Assembly (NCBI GenBank): GCA_039881145.1
Contig: JAYKKI010000005.1
Span: forward strand, 23,121,501 to 23,185,500
Origin: Druceiella hillmani
Lineage: Eukaryota; Arthropoda; Insecta; Lepidoptera; Hepialidae
DNA: 64,000 nucleotides
Direction: 5' to 3'
Shown: positions 11,690-24,245 of the stretch, piece by piece
How the letters are laid out: each line of letters starts with the position of its first letter
How positions within the stretch are numbered: position 1 is the stretch's first letter
Position numbers and translations under genes: made by a program
The notes under the pieces: generated by a model
Databases searched by the model: none
What the model saw: only the letters and a program-made list of their open reading frames with translations
What the model was told of the DNA's origin: nothing

Positions 11690-12281
11690 ATATATATCGT
11701 AAAGATTAAAATTCATTTTTAACTACTATTTAAATAATTAACATATCATTACTCAATGAATTGATAGTGACATCTGCTTTTTTTATAAATGTCTAGTTTT
11801 GTTATTCTCCACTAGATGATGGCGTTTATTTTTTTAATTTTTAATAAATGTTTTTAATTTACTGACACCGATTGATAGTGACATCTGCTATAATATATAT
11901 TGTGAAGATTATAATTCATTTTTAACTACTATTTAAATAATTAACATATCATTACTCAATGAATTGATAGTGACATCTGCTTTTTTTATAAATGTCTAGT
12001 TTTGTTATTCTCCACTAGATGATGGCGTTTATTTTTTTAATTTTTAATAAATGTTTTTAATTTACTGACACCGATTGATAGTGACATCTGCTATAATATA
12101 TATTGTGAAGATTATAATTCATTTTTAACTACTATTTAAATAAGTAACATATCATTACACAATGAATTGACAGTGACAACTGCTTTTTTATAAATGTCTA
12201 GTTTTATTATTCTCCACTAGATGTTGGCGTTAATTTTTTTAATTTAAAAAAAAATGTTTTTAATTTAATGACGCCGAAATT
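11690..12281. repeat. Tandem array, 203-bp unit, about three copies
   Basis: The landmark 'aattcatttttaactac' recurs at 11710, 11913 and 12116, a constant 203-bp spacing. Copies 1 and 2 are nearly identical over most of the unit, while copy 3 carries several substitutions and small deletions. Each unit contains the block 'attgatagtgacatctgct' twice (for example at 11759 and 11871), so the unit itself grew from an internal duplication. It also contains 'ctccactagatgatggcg'. Confidence 0.95.
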
Positions 12282-12847
12282 GTGAAAGTCTAGAAAGGTA
12301 TAGCACCGAATAACAAGTCTTTCCGTTGCTACTAAGGCTTGTATAATATGAAATGTAAAAAATATATCCCAAACCACACGGTAATGTGACAGTAGTAACC
12401 ATGTACATAGTTATAGAACAATACTGTATCTGTATATATTTTCGATTATATACCTTCCACATCGAAGATATATTTAATAGTTTTTACAACAATATTTTAA
12501 AATATTTCACATCTATAAACACAATTGGCAAAATATCGACTTCAGGGTAAAAATTGTAATTAATTTACTAATAAGAAATACGATGCCTATGAATCACTCT
12601 GTATTTCGGAGTGTTACATATATATAGCGGTATATGTATATTTTCAACATATTTCTATAATTGAGTTGCAGATACCAAACTGCATTAAACTAAATAATTA
12701 AATTGGGCTTTCATATTTATTTATAATTCAAAGTGATGGCACAAAAGATTAGAGAAATATGTGCATTTACGTATGCATCTTAACAAATTAAAGCTGAATG
12801 CTTAGGAATATTCTTTGGTTTCATTTAAATACAAGATAATTTATATA
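12282..12847. other. AT-rich non-coding stretch
   Basis: No supported feature seen. Confidence 0.5.
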
Positions 12848-13477
12848 GAGTGTAAACTCTTTATAATGAAACTCAAGGGACCGAATATTTTTTTCGTTAT
12901 ACAGAGTTTTCGCTTTATGGAGTTTATAAATAAAATACATATTTTTTTTTAAAATTTCAATTTGTTTATTCGGTTTTATTTACAAATATATTTAATCAGT
13001 TCCCTTATATTATATAGCTCACATTTTTTCCTTATATTTTAAAATAATTATTTAATAATTTAATAATAATTCCAATCTTAATTGAATTTGTTTACTATTC
13101 CAGTAGATATTTTGTATTTTTTTACATACGAAAGCGGTAATGTGTTAAGGGTCAACTTTACCCAGTAAACACGTGTACACAAGAACAAATAAAATTGTGT
13201 CTATTCATTCTTAGAATAGTTTCGTAGAAATAAGGCATTCGTAGAAATAATTTCGGAACCCATGTGAGTCTATTATTAATAAAATGTACAAGTGATAATA
13301 AACAATAAACAAATTTTGCCGCATAAACAATGTCTTCTCGTTCGCAATAGAGAATAACGAATTCGTTATAAAGGTAACAGTGTAAGGATTAGAAGGCAAT
13401 CTAATCAAGATCAAGCAATATTTACGTTATAGAGAGTTTTCCATTATAAAGGATGTCATTATAAAAAGTTTACACTG
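12848..13477. mobile_element. Non-autonomous Tc1/mariner (pogo/Tigger-like) element
   Basis: The left end 'gagtgtaaactctttataat' and the right end (reverse complement 'cagtgtaaactttttataat') are terminal inverted repeats. 'TA' sits directly outside both ends (12846-12847 and 13478-13479). Sub-terminal DNA repeats the theme 'cgttatagagagttttcc'. TA flanks and a CAGTGTAAAC-type terminus fit the pogo/Tigger branch of Tc1/mariner. The 630-bp interior has no transposase frame, so it is a non-autonomous derivative. A partial relative lies at 44778-44925. Confidence 0.75.
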
Positions 13478-14616
13478 TATATTAATTAATCTAAATTATA
13501 TCATTAAGAGTTCGTTTTAAAAAATATGAGATCGCTATTTGCAATAAATATCAATTCATTAATTTATCATTGAGTTCTTCTATATTTAACTCTGAATAAC
13601 CTTGAACAAATTCCAGTGTTAAATCTTTTAAAAAAATTAATTTTTAATTTTTAAAATTCTCACTTTGCCGCAAATTTCTTATAATTGAATATATTATTAT
13701 GATTGTGAAATATAACGGAATATTTAAGTATATCATAAATACTTAATTCAATCCGATGCGTATCTAATTTATAAAATCTCATGTAACATGTCCAGATGAT
13801 ATAAAAATATATTTATTTAGATTTAATTATCTTTTAGATTATATGATTTTTTTAATTAATTTTCAATAAAATAATTTAAAACACGCGGAATAGAAAATAG
13901 TTTAATAAAAACACACACAGAAAACCCTTCTATCGTTATAAATAATTCGTTGACAGTAGATTTTATGAGTCGTCGAATAGTTTCAAAACGATGATCGCAT
14001 GTCCGTGAACATTGTGTTTACGACGTTTACACTCGCATAAATATGTAAATGTTTACACTTTATTCCCTTGACATTCAAATGGCTACGCTAATGAACATTG
14101 TCATCAATTACCCACAGTAAATGTCATAAAATCTCTTTATTGACGTTTAACGCTTGCCATTGTGTATTATTGTATAATTAAACACGCCCACACAAAAAGG
14201 CTCGGAGAAGAACAATATATATAAATGGTTATGTGGCTAAAGCCATATTTTGCTCTTACATCCCGGTACAGAAATAAAATAATATAATCAAAAATTAAGG
14301 AGATCTTGTATTGGGATATAATAGCGGGGATATTCTGACAGCGAAAAAGATCTCTCCGAAAATTGAAACAATATGGAATATTAATAAAATAAATCAAATA
14401 ATACTTTAAACATTAATTAATAAGTAAAAAGGAATAAAATGGTTAGTTAAATCTAGGAGGATAGTTAGGAGGACTAGGCATTACGAGTAGTTTAAATTTT
14501 TCAGGGCCACTCTTAAAAATAAATATCAAAGACATATTCCAGATGGAAGGGAGATAGTTGATTCTAACTTCATTGAACTGAAAATCACCGATAAGACCAA
14601 CAAATATAAATAAATA
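13478..14616. other. Non-coding stretch with one GC-richer patch
   Basis: Mostly AT-rich filler. About 13970-14160 is less AT-biased and has several 'tttac' and 'cataaa' motifs that could be transcription-factor sites. No exon or RNA gene is seen. Confidence 0.4.
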
Positions 14617-15231
14617 ACCGGCGAAGTGCGAGTCGGACTCGCGCACAAAGTGCGAGTCGGTTTCGAACACCAAATAATACTGAACTTGTAAGTTTATTTT
14701 TCTGAAAGATACTGTGAAAAAGAAAATGATTGTTGCGGTCAGTACCGAAAATATCTCATATCTCAAAAACTACGCAACATATTTTATTCAAAACAATTTT
14801 AGTTGAAAGTTTCTTTTAATTCACGAATTTCACGGAAGGGACACACTTTTTACAACTTTAGAAGCGCATATCTCACCAATTACTGACTTAAATAAAAAAG
14901 TTATTTTGGAACCTCTATATCACTTTTAAAACCTAATACATCTTTCTATCTAATGATATCTTTATTGACACACTATGTGCACTGGATTATTTTTCATCTC
15001 TCGATTACATGTAACGAGTGCCATCCTCAATATTATTTTTTTCACAATTCCACTATTTCATTGTATGGCGGTTCATAAAATACGTCTACCATCCAGATTT
15101 CATCTATCTATCTACCAATAGACTCCGAATAATATGGCTCTGACATACGGACAGACAGACAGACGAAAAGTTGTACATAACGAAATTATAAGGGTTTCGT
15201 TTTTGCTACTTAGATACGGAACTCTAAAAAT
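14617..15231 (+). mobile_element. Lepidopteran interspersed repeat, nearly complete copy
   Basis: It starts with 'gcgaagtgcgagtcggactc', includes a 'tatctcaaaaactacgcaac' block and a 'gcggttcataaaatacgtct' block, then 'gacatacggacagacagaca'. It ends 'aagggtttcgtttttgctac...tacggaactctaaaaa'. The order of these blocks is one I recognise from many lepidopteran genomes. No protein is encoded. A minus-strand 107-codon frame (14443-14766) overlaps the head and is spurious. This element is the main reason for placing the window in Lepidoptera. Confidence 0.75.
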
Positions 15232-15981
15232 GCAAATTAATAAATGTCTAATTATAAATAAGTGACGTGTTGCCTTTTTTATTCCGTAAAAACAGGCTAT
15301 TAAATTTTAATTTTATCGTCGACTTAATCACGTTATTTTTATAATTTCTGAGCAAACAAACTAGAAGGTCAAAACATCTCGCGTTCATCCCTCTCAATCC
15401 TTTAATACGGCAAAAACATCGAAATATTACATTTGATTACCGGTATGTGTAACAGCCAGTCGTGAGACCAGCATTACGTTCAGCATAGAATTGTAAAAAA
15501 AAAACAAAAGTACATAATAACAGCAACTTTGTAATCAAGAGCGAGATCACCTAGACCAGTTTATTGTTCGCTACTAAGACAATAACCGGTTAAGACTCGA
15601 TGGTAATCAAGCATGGAGCAAAATTAGCATCGGATTAGTAAAAAACTGAACTTCGACCCTGAGCCACTCAATCAAACTCGTTTGATGAATCTAAGAGCAA
15701 GGTCTTGCTAATATTAAACTCAGTCTTGAGATAAGTGATCGTTCTCGGTCTGATGATTATCGTCGGTTTTCGTGCTATTTTTGCATGATTAATAAGTTTA
15801 ATTATTAACTAGTTTAATTATTAACAACTAATCCAAACTTAATTATATCTACCGCTTACGACCTTATTTCGCTCGAAATGGATTCGGATGAAAAAAGATA
15901 TTTTTCTAAATTATTCATTATTCTTCAATAAATATTTTTTGAAGTCTACACAAATTTATCTTCGTTGTTTTAGTAAGCCTA
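15232..15981. other. AT-rich non-coding stretch
   Basis: No supported feature seen. Confidence 0.5.
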
Positions 15982-16040
15982 TTTTATATTAAAAACATAT
16001 TAGAAATATATAAAACTAGCAAAATAATAATATATATAAT

Positions 16041-16075
<35 letters not shown>
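15982..16075. repeat. Microsatellite-associated repeat, copy A
   Basis: A block of about 34 bp beginning 'ttttatattaaaaacatatt' is followed after about 28 bp by an (AT)n run at 16044-16075. The same 34-bp block precedes the (CA)n(TA)n run at 18037. This suggests a short mobile unit with a microsatellite at one end. Confidence 0.7.
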
Positions 16076-16080
<5 letters not shown>

Positions 16081-17679
16081 CAGTTTTTGAATGTGTTACT
16101 GATAATATCATTGAATCAGTGCTCTATTACAAACGTAATCTCTTCATCATAAGTAAATAAATTTGAAAAAGAGCCAATTGAATTAATAGTTCAATAAATG
16201 CGTTATCTTTTATATAACATTTCCCATCTACATTACGAGCCATATTATAAACCTATAATTAACCTTCTTCGGTTCCTTCTGCATTAGACAACTAACTCTT
16301 GAAAAGAGAAATCACATTTCATAGTTCATCGAAGTTACATTCATAATTTTATTAACAGAACGGGTTATTTTGGCTAGTAAGAAAGTATTATTAATTTACT
16401 AATATGACATGTACTAATAAAGTAATTCTAGAACGGAATGTTGCAGACGATGGCCGCTGTTTTAAAAAAATATCTCCAGGTTTTGTGGGACGATAAATTA
16501 GATTCTCCTGAAACATAACATTTCTTGAATTGAATACCAAAAAATATCCTTTTCATTCCTTTTAAATAGTTTTCATCATTTCGATAGAAAGTAAGAAACC
16601 TGTAAGTGTGAAATCTCATAAACTGCTAAAAGTTCCATTAATATGGCAAAGATAATGTAAAATGAAATACGGTCTACACTTCCTATATAGATATACGAAA
16701 TCTTCAAAATACTACTGACGTTTTTTAAAAAAGTACCACTTCTCATTTTTGTTTTATTTCGAAGTATACATTAAATTAAAATCATTTAACACATTCAGTT
16801 AATACTTAAAACGATATATAAATAACAAAGGATATATAACAATTAGTATACATATATAAAAAAAAACTTAAAACCGAAATTCCAAAGATTGCGATGAACT
16901 TTAAACAATTGGTAACGAAAATTAATGTAGACATCATTACCAAGTCTGAAAATAATCGAAAAATAATATTGTGTCATCTACGGACTGAACCACGTATACA
17001 TAAGCTTTAGTTCGATGTTGTAAATAAACAAAATATGTAACATAATTTTTATTTAAAACTGCTCAAATGGCGTCACTCTTGTTGCATTACATTACGTTAA
17101 AAAAACAATCTTCTCTAACATAATTTATAAAAAACTGTTTTCAGTCCAAGTCATAAAACTTTAAATAAGTGCTATATCCTAATATAAGCAAAATATGATC
17201 GAAAAACGTTTCGAAGGATTAGTCACACAATTTATTTATTTATTATTCAAATAATTACGACATTCACCATATAAGTCTAATATTTTCGATACCTTGTTCT
17301 GTTATGCCTCTTTTCTTTTAGTTTCCATATTTTGTTTCTATATTAATATTTGGCTCTCAAACTTAATTAGGATCTTTACAATTTTCCCAAAGCCATTCGT
17401 TCTTGTAGTTAAATCGTTGAACGAAATACTATTTAAACAATACGTGCATATCGATTAATAACATCAGTGAAAAACTTAACTAGATTAAAAAACGTATTAC
17501 ATGCATTATGCAGGATAGCCTTTTGCTACATAGATACATAATTTTAACAATATAAAAAACTAAAAAATAGCTCCTATCGGTACCATCAGACTACTAAATT
17601 CACCTCAACGATGACGCAATCAAGTGATTAGCTGCTACATTCAAGATGGAAACAAACAAAAAACTCTTCCATAAATTAT
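16076..17679. other. AT-rich non-coding stretch
   Basis: No supported feature seen. Confidence 0.5.
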
Positions 17680-17850
17680 TATGAGTTGCGTCACGAGCGA
17701 CGAGGAAGGGAATACAATTGGTATCAATTACATTACCATAACGAGGTATCCTTGACCGACCCGATTGGCTACCGCTCGCTGTATGCTCTCGATTTCACGA
17801 TCGCTTGGAGACCCAACAGTCTATCTCTAATGACTGGCAGTATGAATTGA
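17680..17850. other. GC-richer patch, possible regulatory element
   Basis: 'gcgtcacgagcgacgagg' and 'gaccgacccgattggctacc' mark a block of about 170 bp with high CpG and an inverted CCAAT-like 'attgg'. No frame or splice signal supports an exon. Confidence 0.25.
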
Positions 17851-17990
17851 TTCGATGCCGTAGAGTTTTTTTTCCCCAAATGCAAGTACTGTTTTTTGTT
17901 TATTGATAAATTTTTATCTATTCTTTTTTAATGTCATTGCAAACTATTATTCTATCATTCTCCTATCTTTCTATAAATTATTTGCTTAAA

Positions 17991-18037
17991 TTTTATATTA
18001 AAAACATATTAGAAATATATAAAAGAAACAAAATATA

Positions 18038-18081
<44 letters not shown>
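17991..18081. repeat. Microsatellite-associated repeat, copy B
   Basis: The same roughly 34-bp block as at 15982 is followed by (CA)n at about 18037-18050 and (TA)n at 18051-18081. The DNA beyond the microsatellite differs from copy A. Confidence 0.7.
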
Positions 18082-18086
<5 letters not shown>

Positions 18087-21000
18087 TTATATATTTATAA
18101 TTTTCTAATTAATATTTAATTGTACTTATAAATCATCAATCAAGCACAATAAAATGTGGTGGCTAATATTATACAAATTGCAGCAACGTTTCAAACTATA
18201 CTTTGCATGTTTATTAGTAAATTATGCCCCATATTTTGCTAAGAAAGAATTATTCATAATCGTTGGTTTTTTATTAGGATACTAGTATTTTCCACAATGG
18301 TTTGAACCTAACTAGAAAGAAATTATTTTAACTATTATTTAGCCGTAGTTATGGTAATTAAAAATGGAATATTGCGATTATAAATGCACACGTGAGACAA
18401 ATTAGATATAAATTATGCATTTTTCAGTATTAAAGACGAGACCGAACCTTCTGCAAAAAGGACGTTTTATTGTAACATAAATATGCTTACCGCACCGTAG
18501 TTGCTGCATACCGCATTTTAATAAAAAGTAACTCATTGCAATGAAGGATATTTAATGTATATAGAAAAAAAATATTTCTATTTAAGGTTTTATGGTCAAA
18601 TGATCCGACTGGAATCGTTTTGCACTCGATGACACAAAGCCAAAGCTGAATTAAAATTTGACCAAAAAATTATATTGCTCTGTTTATGTAATTAGTCCAT
18701 TTTAAGCTGAACAAAGTATGGTTCATATTGGTATCTGTTATTGCTTAGAAAAAATTAAAAATAATTTTTAAAAAATTGATATCTTGAAAAAACAAGATTT
18801 CTCTGTCTTTTTCATATTAGACAATATGTTGACATAGAGAAAACTAATAATGTTTGTAAATGGTTTAGTAAAAAAGAAATTGTTACCTGTATTTACCTAA
18901 ATGTATATGGGACCTTCGTATTAAAAATTCTACTCGTATTTAATGTGTTTCTTTCAATATTAATAGATTTAATGTTTGTATCATGATAATTAATTACTTA
19001 GAACGGTTGTAAAAATGGATTTATACATGAAATATACGAAATCTATAACAAATAATGAAATTTCCAGAACTATCAAGAAATGGGGGTCAGAACGACCATA
19101 CAGGTGTGATTATTTTTTTTCGAATAGTCCTGCACACTCATGATTTTAAAAAATCTCGTTACGTTCGACTCGCGGCAAATGCCGGACCTACAAGCAGTGA
19201 CAGATTCGGAAAACCTGAAATTATTGAATTTTATCATTAAAAAAATAAGGAAGGCAAGATCCATGCGTTATACTAAAAGGTGCTAATTATTCAGAAGCAT
19301 GCAAAATACAGCATTGGCCATGTGCAATATTTTCTTCCTTTTTGAATGTTGCATATGTAAAGTAATAAATGAAAAAAAATGTAAGTCGGATCAGTAGATT
19401 TATATAAAAATAGTTGAGATGGAACTGACTAGAGAACACAAATTTCCAAAAGAGAAATATTTCCAAAAGTATTAGGAAATAGAATTTATGGCTTTGTCGT
19501 AATAAATAACGTTTTGATCGTTACAAAACTGAAAGAAGAGCAGGGACCCAAAAGAAGTCTTGCTCTCTATGTGACTGTAAATCTACTACTAAATATTTGT
19601 CTTGCCCAAAATTTATTTGTTAACTGGAATACTGCACGTGGTAACTGCAAAGGTTAATTAATTATCCTGTAACTGATATTTTTATTTACAGTATTTTTTT
19701 ATATTGATAATTAGTAACATAAAACTTATTTGTTTTGTTCATAATCGATGTGATGCGTACAAAACTTACTCTTAATTACTTTATCGTAGCAAAATTTGGC
19801 ATAGTTTTTTTAAACACCGAAAATTTTAAAAAAGAAATATCATTTAAATCCTGATTATTAATAAATAAGAAGAAATATTTAACTAAAATAGTTTTTGTTT
19901 TCTTTACAAAAGAGTATTATTAGAAATATTTAAGTAATATTTACTGAATATACTTAAAACGGTCTATGACGGAATAATGCTAGTGGGGTCCGGAAAGAAC
20001 CAGCGAAACCTGTTACGTTCGTAAAGAAGAAACCAACAAAGTATTAATATTTGTAAATAGTTTAATATAATTTTTTGTGTGTTCTTAAATGTATATATGT
20101 ACCTAAGTGTGCATGAAACTAAACAGGTTTTTAAAGTGGTACTTCTTTTTAACCGGTTTTTATTAAACTAAACTGAGTTAACTGAAGCTTATTTATCTTA
20201 GTTATAATCCTAACACAAAAATTATATAATTTAATATATAAGATGAAAACGTATTTATACACAAAGCATAAAGTTGCCTTAGTCCTAAAAAGCTTATAGA
20301 TTCATCCCCTTCCCTCTCTCGCCACACGTACCTTATCTATCTTAAACAAGTTAAATTATTTCCCTCAACATTCAGCTGATATACAAGCATTCAACCGATA
20401 TGGAATACGCAAATTTTCGAAACATCCCTAATTTATAGGGATGGGATAAATATGAAATAGCCGATCACAGCTTTTTTTATTTTAAAAAAGTAAGTAGTCT
20501 GTAATTGACAGAGAGATAGACACTGAAATTAATTAATCAATAGAATTCTCTTAAACTCGTCAGATGTTGAAATCTAAAAACATAACATCTACATATACCA
20601 ACAACCGAGACGCAAAAGATAAATACTCATTATCATATTTAGCAACGACAACAATACGCGTCCAACCAAGTAGTTCGTTCTATAAAAATATTCATATTTG
20701 CAAGAGCAAAAAAATCCAGTTAAAACAATACTCAAAATAATCAAACCATATATTGGTGGCCTAATCATAGCTACCGTGTCACCTTGACAATAATATAAAC
20801 AGCAAAAACACTGTGCAAAAACATTTGTCGACTTACGACATATAATATATGAATACGTGATTAGGAAAACGTTGACTTCTGCCAATCTGATTAGCCAACG
20901 GGTTTCTAGCTCGAGGCGTGGCGGACCACTGTAGTCGGTTGACGGGGTGACATAACGATAATTTAATTTTTTTTTAAATTTTAATGAGTCATTATCCTAT

Positions 21001-21452
21001 TTACACGCCGTACTGGTGCAATTTATCGTGTAAAAACACTACTTCATCGATGGTCACTGTGGTTTGCTGACAGCTATTATATCGAAGAGGTGCCAAGGTT
21101 AAATTAAGTTAATATTGCTTTTTTCCTAAATATATTAGGAAAATATACGTCGCATAAAATTGAAAATGTAAAAGGATTTTTATACATTTATATTAATAAA
21201 AAATGTCTCTTATCAAGATTTAGTATCAATATTGAATGTATGTTGACTATGTATGCACCTAACGAGCTCAAATCGTCAGTAAATTACGGAATTTATGTTA
21301 AAGGACATAAATATGAAAAAGTCGCGAGAATAATAACTTATAATATATTGTTACCATTTTTGTTTAAATATTATTAAATGTATTAAAACCAATACAACAT
21401 TTTTCTATGCTATTCTAAAACACCTTTTTTTTTAAATCAGTACAAGCGAGAA
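18082..21452. other. Long AT-rich non-coding stretch
   Basis: No repeat or gene recognised. A small GC-richer stretch lies at about 20885-20960 ('tctagctcgaggcgtggcgg'). The longest frame (98 codons, minus, 20589-20885) begins with TTG and has no coding character. Confidence 0.45.
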
Positions 21453-21499
21453 TATAAAAGGCGGATAGCACAGGAGTCCTAAGTCTAATCTTATGGCAG
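21453..21499 (+). promoter_or_regulatory. Candidate TATA promoter with a mini first exon
   Basis: 'TATAAAAG' at 21453-21460 lies 33 bp upstream of position 21493, where 'ATGGCAG' is followed directly by a good splice donor 'gtaaga' (21500). Very short coding first exons are common in insect genes such as cuticle proteins. A pyrimidine-rich acceptor 'ttttcag' occurs at 21770-21776, but splicing to it would give only about 17 codons before a stop. The true partner exon, if any, is not identified. The leader between the expected start site and ATG would be very short. Confidence 0.25.
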
Positions 21500-21959
21500 G
21501 TAAGAAACTATTTGTCAAATTGATATTAACAGAGAAAATAAATATTTAATTATTTTATTATGGTGTTTTATTCATAAAAGAAAAATTGTAAAAAATTGAA
21601 TAATTGCGACTCTAACAATCTTAACTGGCAAATACAAAAAAGTACGCTCGTAATAAAAAGTTCACTCACAAGATTGGACTTATCTTATTGAATTCCAATT
21701 TGTTTGACATTTTTTTTTGAACATAACTATAAATAAAGGTAATTGTTAAACTTATTTTTTTACCGGCCTTTTCAGGATGTAACAAAATTATTTCTACGAA
21801 CCGAGTGGAAAACTTTAAGTGAATTTCGCAAAATCTCCATTACGAAGGTATTGATAACTGAATTTCGTGGTGTTTTCACTTTTCACCAATAATGGTTTCC
21901 AATCGGCAAATCGAAGGGCACCTTGAAAGTAAACTATAATATAATAGTAAATAGTAATA

Positions 21960-21960
<1 letters not shown>

Positions 21961-22037
<77 letters not shown>
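21961..22037. repeat. (TA)n microsatellite, 77 bp
   Basis: Uninterrupted TA dinucleotide run, one of the longest in the window. Confidence 0.98.
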
Positions 22038-22039
<2 letters not shown>

Positions 22040-22587
22040 GTTATAATCGCAATTTTCACGAGGATTTTTTTCAGAGACAGTTGAGAATTTTCATGTAATT
22101 CCTAAATATTTTCTACTCTACTTTTCGAATCACCTAAATAGACACGTTCTTTATTACACCTGATATATAAGGGCATAACAAAATTTGTGGGCGCTCTGGA
22201 AGCTGCATTTCTTTTTCGATCAGGAAGAAACTTGACACAAAAATAGCATGGATCAAAATACGGGTTAATCTCGTAGATGGACAAAATTTAAAAACGGCTT
22301 GAGATCAAAGCGTAAAAAAAATGATAAAAATTAAAATTACATTCAAAATACTCAAATGGTACTTTTTTAAAAAGGACTTCGAAAATATCGTCCAATCTTT
22401 TTTCTACTGCGTTTGGATGATATAAAAACTCCCTAAAGGATATTCCAATCTATGCGCCTATTATACTTACGACATCTGCATAAACGTCATTTAATTTTGA
22501 TAAATATTTATAAATTAACTATGTTTTTTAAAAAAAATGTTGTTTTTTACACACTTCAGTGTCCACTTTAGTGTTCTACACTTCAGT
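22038..22587. other. Non-coding stretch
   Basis: No supported feature. About 22170-22290 is slightly GC-richer but has no coding support. Confidence 0.45.
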
Positions 22588-22654
22588 GCATTCATTGTTA
22601 ATAATCCTGATAATTAATTAACATTCATTGTTAATAATCTTGATAATTAATTAA
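22588..22654. repeat. Tandem duplication of about 33 bp
   Basis: 'cattcattgttaataatc' followed by 'tgataattaatta' occurs twice in a row with one or two differences. A 'ggcgccgtctag' ... 'ctactagaggatgacgctg' segment (22663-22735) follows and may be an end of an unidentified repeat. Confidence 0.85.
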
Positions 22655-22759
22655 TATTTTTGGCGCCGTCTAGTTTAGATAAAATCGTACAACAAAATTA
22701 AACCATCATCAAATTTCTACTAGAGGATGACGCTGAGTTATTTATACAATAAAATAAAA

Positions 22760-23354
22760 TTTAAATTAAAATAAAAGATTTTGTCAATTTAAAAGTCGAT
22801 TTTTGTATAATTTAAATGTAAAATATTTGCCCCTAGCTTATTCTGTTTCTCATCATTATTTTATTTCATTAATTAAGAAGATTTTTTTTAGATATTATTT
22901 TGGGTAGTGCATTATTATTTTACTAAATATAATTTGTCAAGAAGCTTATTAACCTCCAAAAGTTATTATTATACAATTTGGTAGTTTAATGTCATGGAAA
23001 TATAGAGTAATCAAAAATCAATATATTCAAAATTGGTAAATCATTATCAAATTTAATTTTAAACTTTCAAATTTAATGATAGGGATAGAGTTGATCGAGT
23101 TTAAAATTGTTTAATTCGATCTTTTTTTTAAGATTTAGCAAAACAAATTTTGACTCCTCGTCGCCTTGAACCTTGAAACTATGACTTAAAAAATTAAATA
23201 AAAATAATTAAATACTTAGCAGTTGAAATCGCAGCATAGTAGATAATTCCATTTGTAGGTATATGAGAAAAATAAAAAAGCTGCGTGACCGTAAAAGCCT
23301 CGTCGAAATCTGTCTTTTTTATGTGATGCCAATTTGAGTAAGTAATTGCATAGA
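22760..23354. other. AT-rich non-coding stretch
   Basis: No supported feature seen. Confidence 0.5.
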
Positions 23355-23913
23355 AAAAAAACCTGTCAAGCACGAATAGAACTCACACTGTGAGTATTCC
23401 GTACACATTTAGGCACTCGAAAACATTTAAGGCACATAGTATTTCTCATTAAACTAATCACAAATATTAATTTTTCACAGCGTATATTTATTGCCTCCTA
23501 TATTTTTCACATGCATAAAGTCAAAATAATTATGAAAATGTATGATTCCACACACAATTAGAAATAATTGATATTTTTTTTTGGTTTTTCTCTTTACTTA
23601 TGTTAAAAAACCTTCCATTAGGACCGACTTTCAAGATTGTAGGCCAATAGAAATAAACCTGTAGATTTTGATGATCACTTACTAAGACTATTACGAACGA
23701 AAAAAAAAATAAAGGGCATCGCCCTATATTTTTTTTTCAATAATTTCGTTTTATTGCATGAACCATAAAACTTGGCATTTTATTTATATGAACTTGATAT
23801 CTCAAACAGTTTCTGAGAAAAAGGAACACACGGAAAGACGAACGGATGGCCGGACAACCAAGTGATCACATAAAGATTCCGTTTCTTTTCATTTTATGGT
23901 ACAGAACCCTAAA
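23355..23913 (+). mobile_element. Tailed lepidopteran-type repeat, copy 2
   Basis: The head 'aaacctgtcaagcacgaata' is followed by 'actcacactgtgagtattcc' and 'gtacacatttaggcac'. The tail 'cggaaagacgaacggatggc' is followed by 'aagtgatcacataaagattc', a T-rich stretch and 'ggtacagaaccctaaaaa'. This is the most complete of the three copies, about 560 bp, with no coding capacity. Confidence 0.75.
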
Positions 23914-24094
23914 AATAGACTAAGATTATGAAAACTGTTGCTTTATAACAAAGGGCCATTCTAATTTTAAAAGACATATGGACTGTTCAGACACGCTACG
24001 ATTTTATTATACGGGTTTTTAATATAAGGTCTAAAGACTTGACGGAAACATTACCCAGCAGGTATAGACGTCTACCCGAATCCCAGGGGCCGTC

Positions 24095-24245
24095 AGAAAG
24101 TCGTGTGTAAACGGTAGAGGCGCCTTGTCTTACGCAAATACAAGACCCGGCCCTCGCTTCTATTTGTCCAATTCAGCAACACGCTGTTGACACTATTGAA
24201 ATGTGAGCCCGATATCGCTGCTTTGTTATGACGCGGTATACCACC
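24095..24245. other. GC-richer block A, homologous to block B at 27826-27945
   Basis: It contains 'gtcttacgcaaa' (24129-24140), then 'agac', 'cctcg', 'tttgtcca.tt.a' and 'cgctgt' in the same order as block B, with similar spacing. Both blocks lie 200-300 bp downstream of a tailed repeat. 'TTACGCAA' resembles a C/EBP or PAR-bZIP site. No open frame is shared between the blocks, so a duplicated regulatory element or an ancient repeat is more likely than a duplicated exon. Confidence 0.5.

Noticed and set aside
14443..14766. 107-codon minus-strand frame, one of the longest in the window
   Set aside because: It overlaps the head of a non-coding lepidopteran repeat, starts in unrelated DNA and resembles no protein.
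18480..18540. Minus-strand donor-like 'gcggtaagcat' after a slightly GC-richer stretch
   Set aside because: No acceptor and no open frame of useful length upstream of it.
19158..19180. 'acgttcgactcgcg', similar to a tRNA B box
   Set aside because: No cloverleaf could be formed with the surrounding bases.
20589..20885. 98-codon minus-strand frame with hydrophobic segments
   Set aside because: It begins with TTG, its composition is that of AT-rich random DNA, and no splice or promoter signals support it.
21777..21848. Open 24-codon segment after a good acceptor and before a 'gtattg' donor
   Set aside because: The donor is weak, and joining to the mini exon at 21493 gives a stop after about 17 codons. 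I kept it only as context for the promoter candidate.
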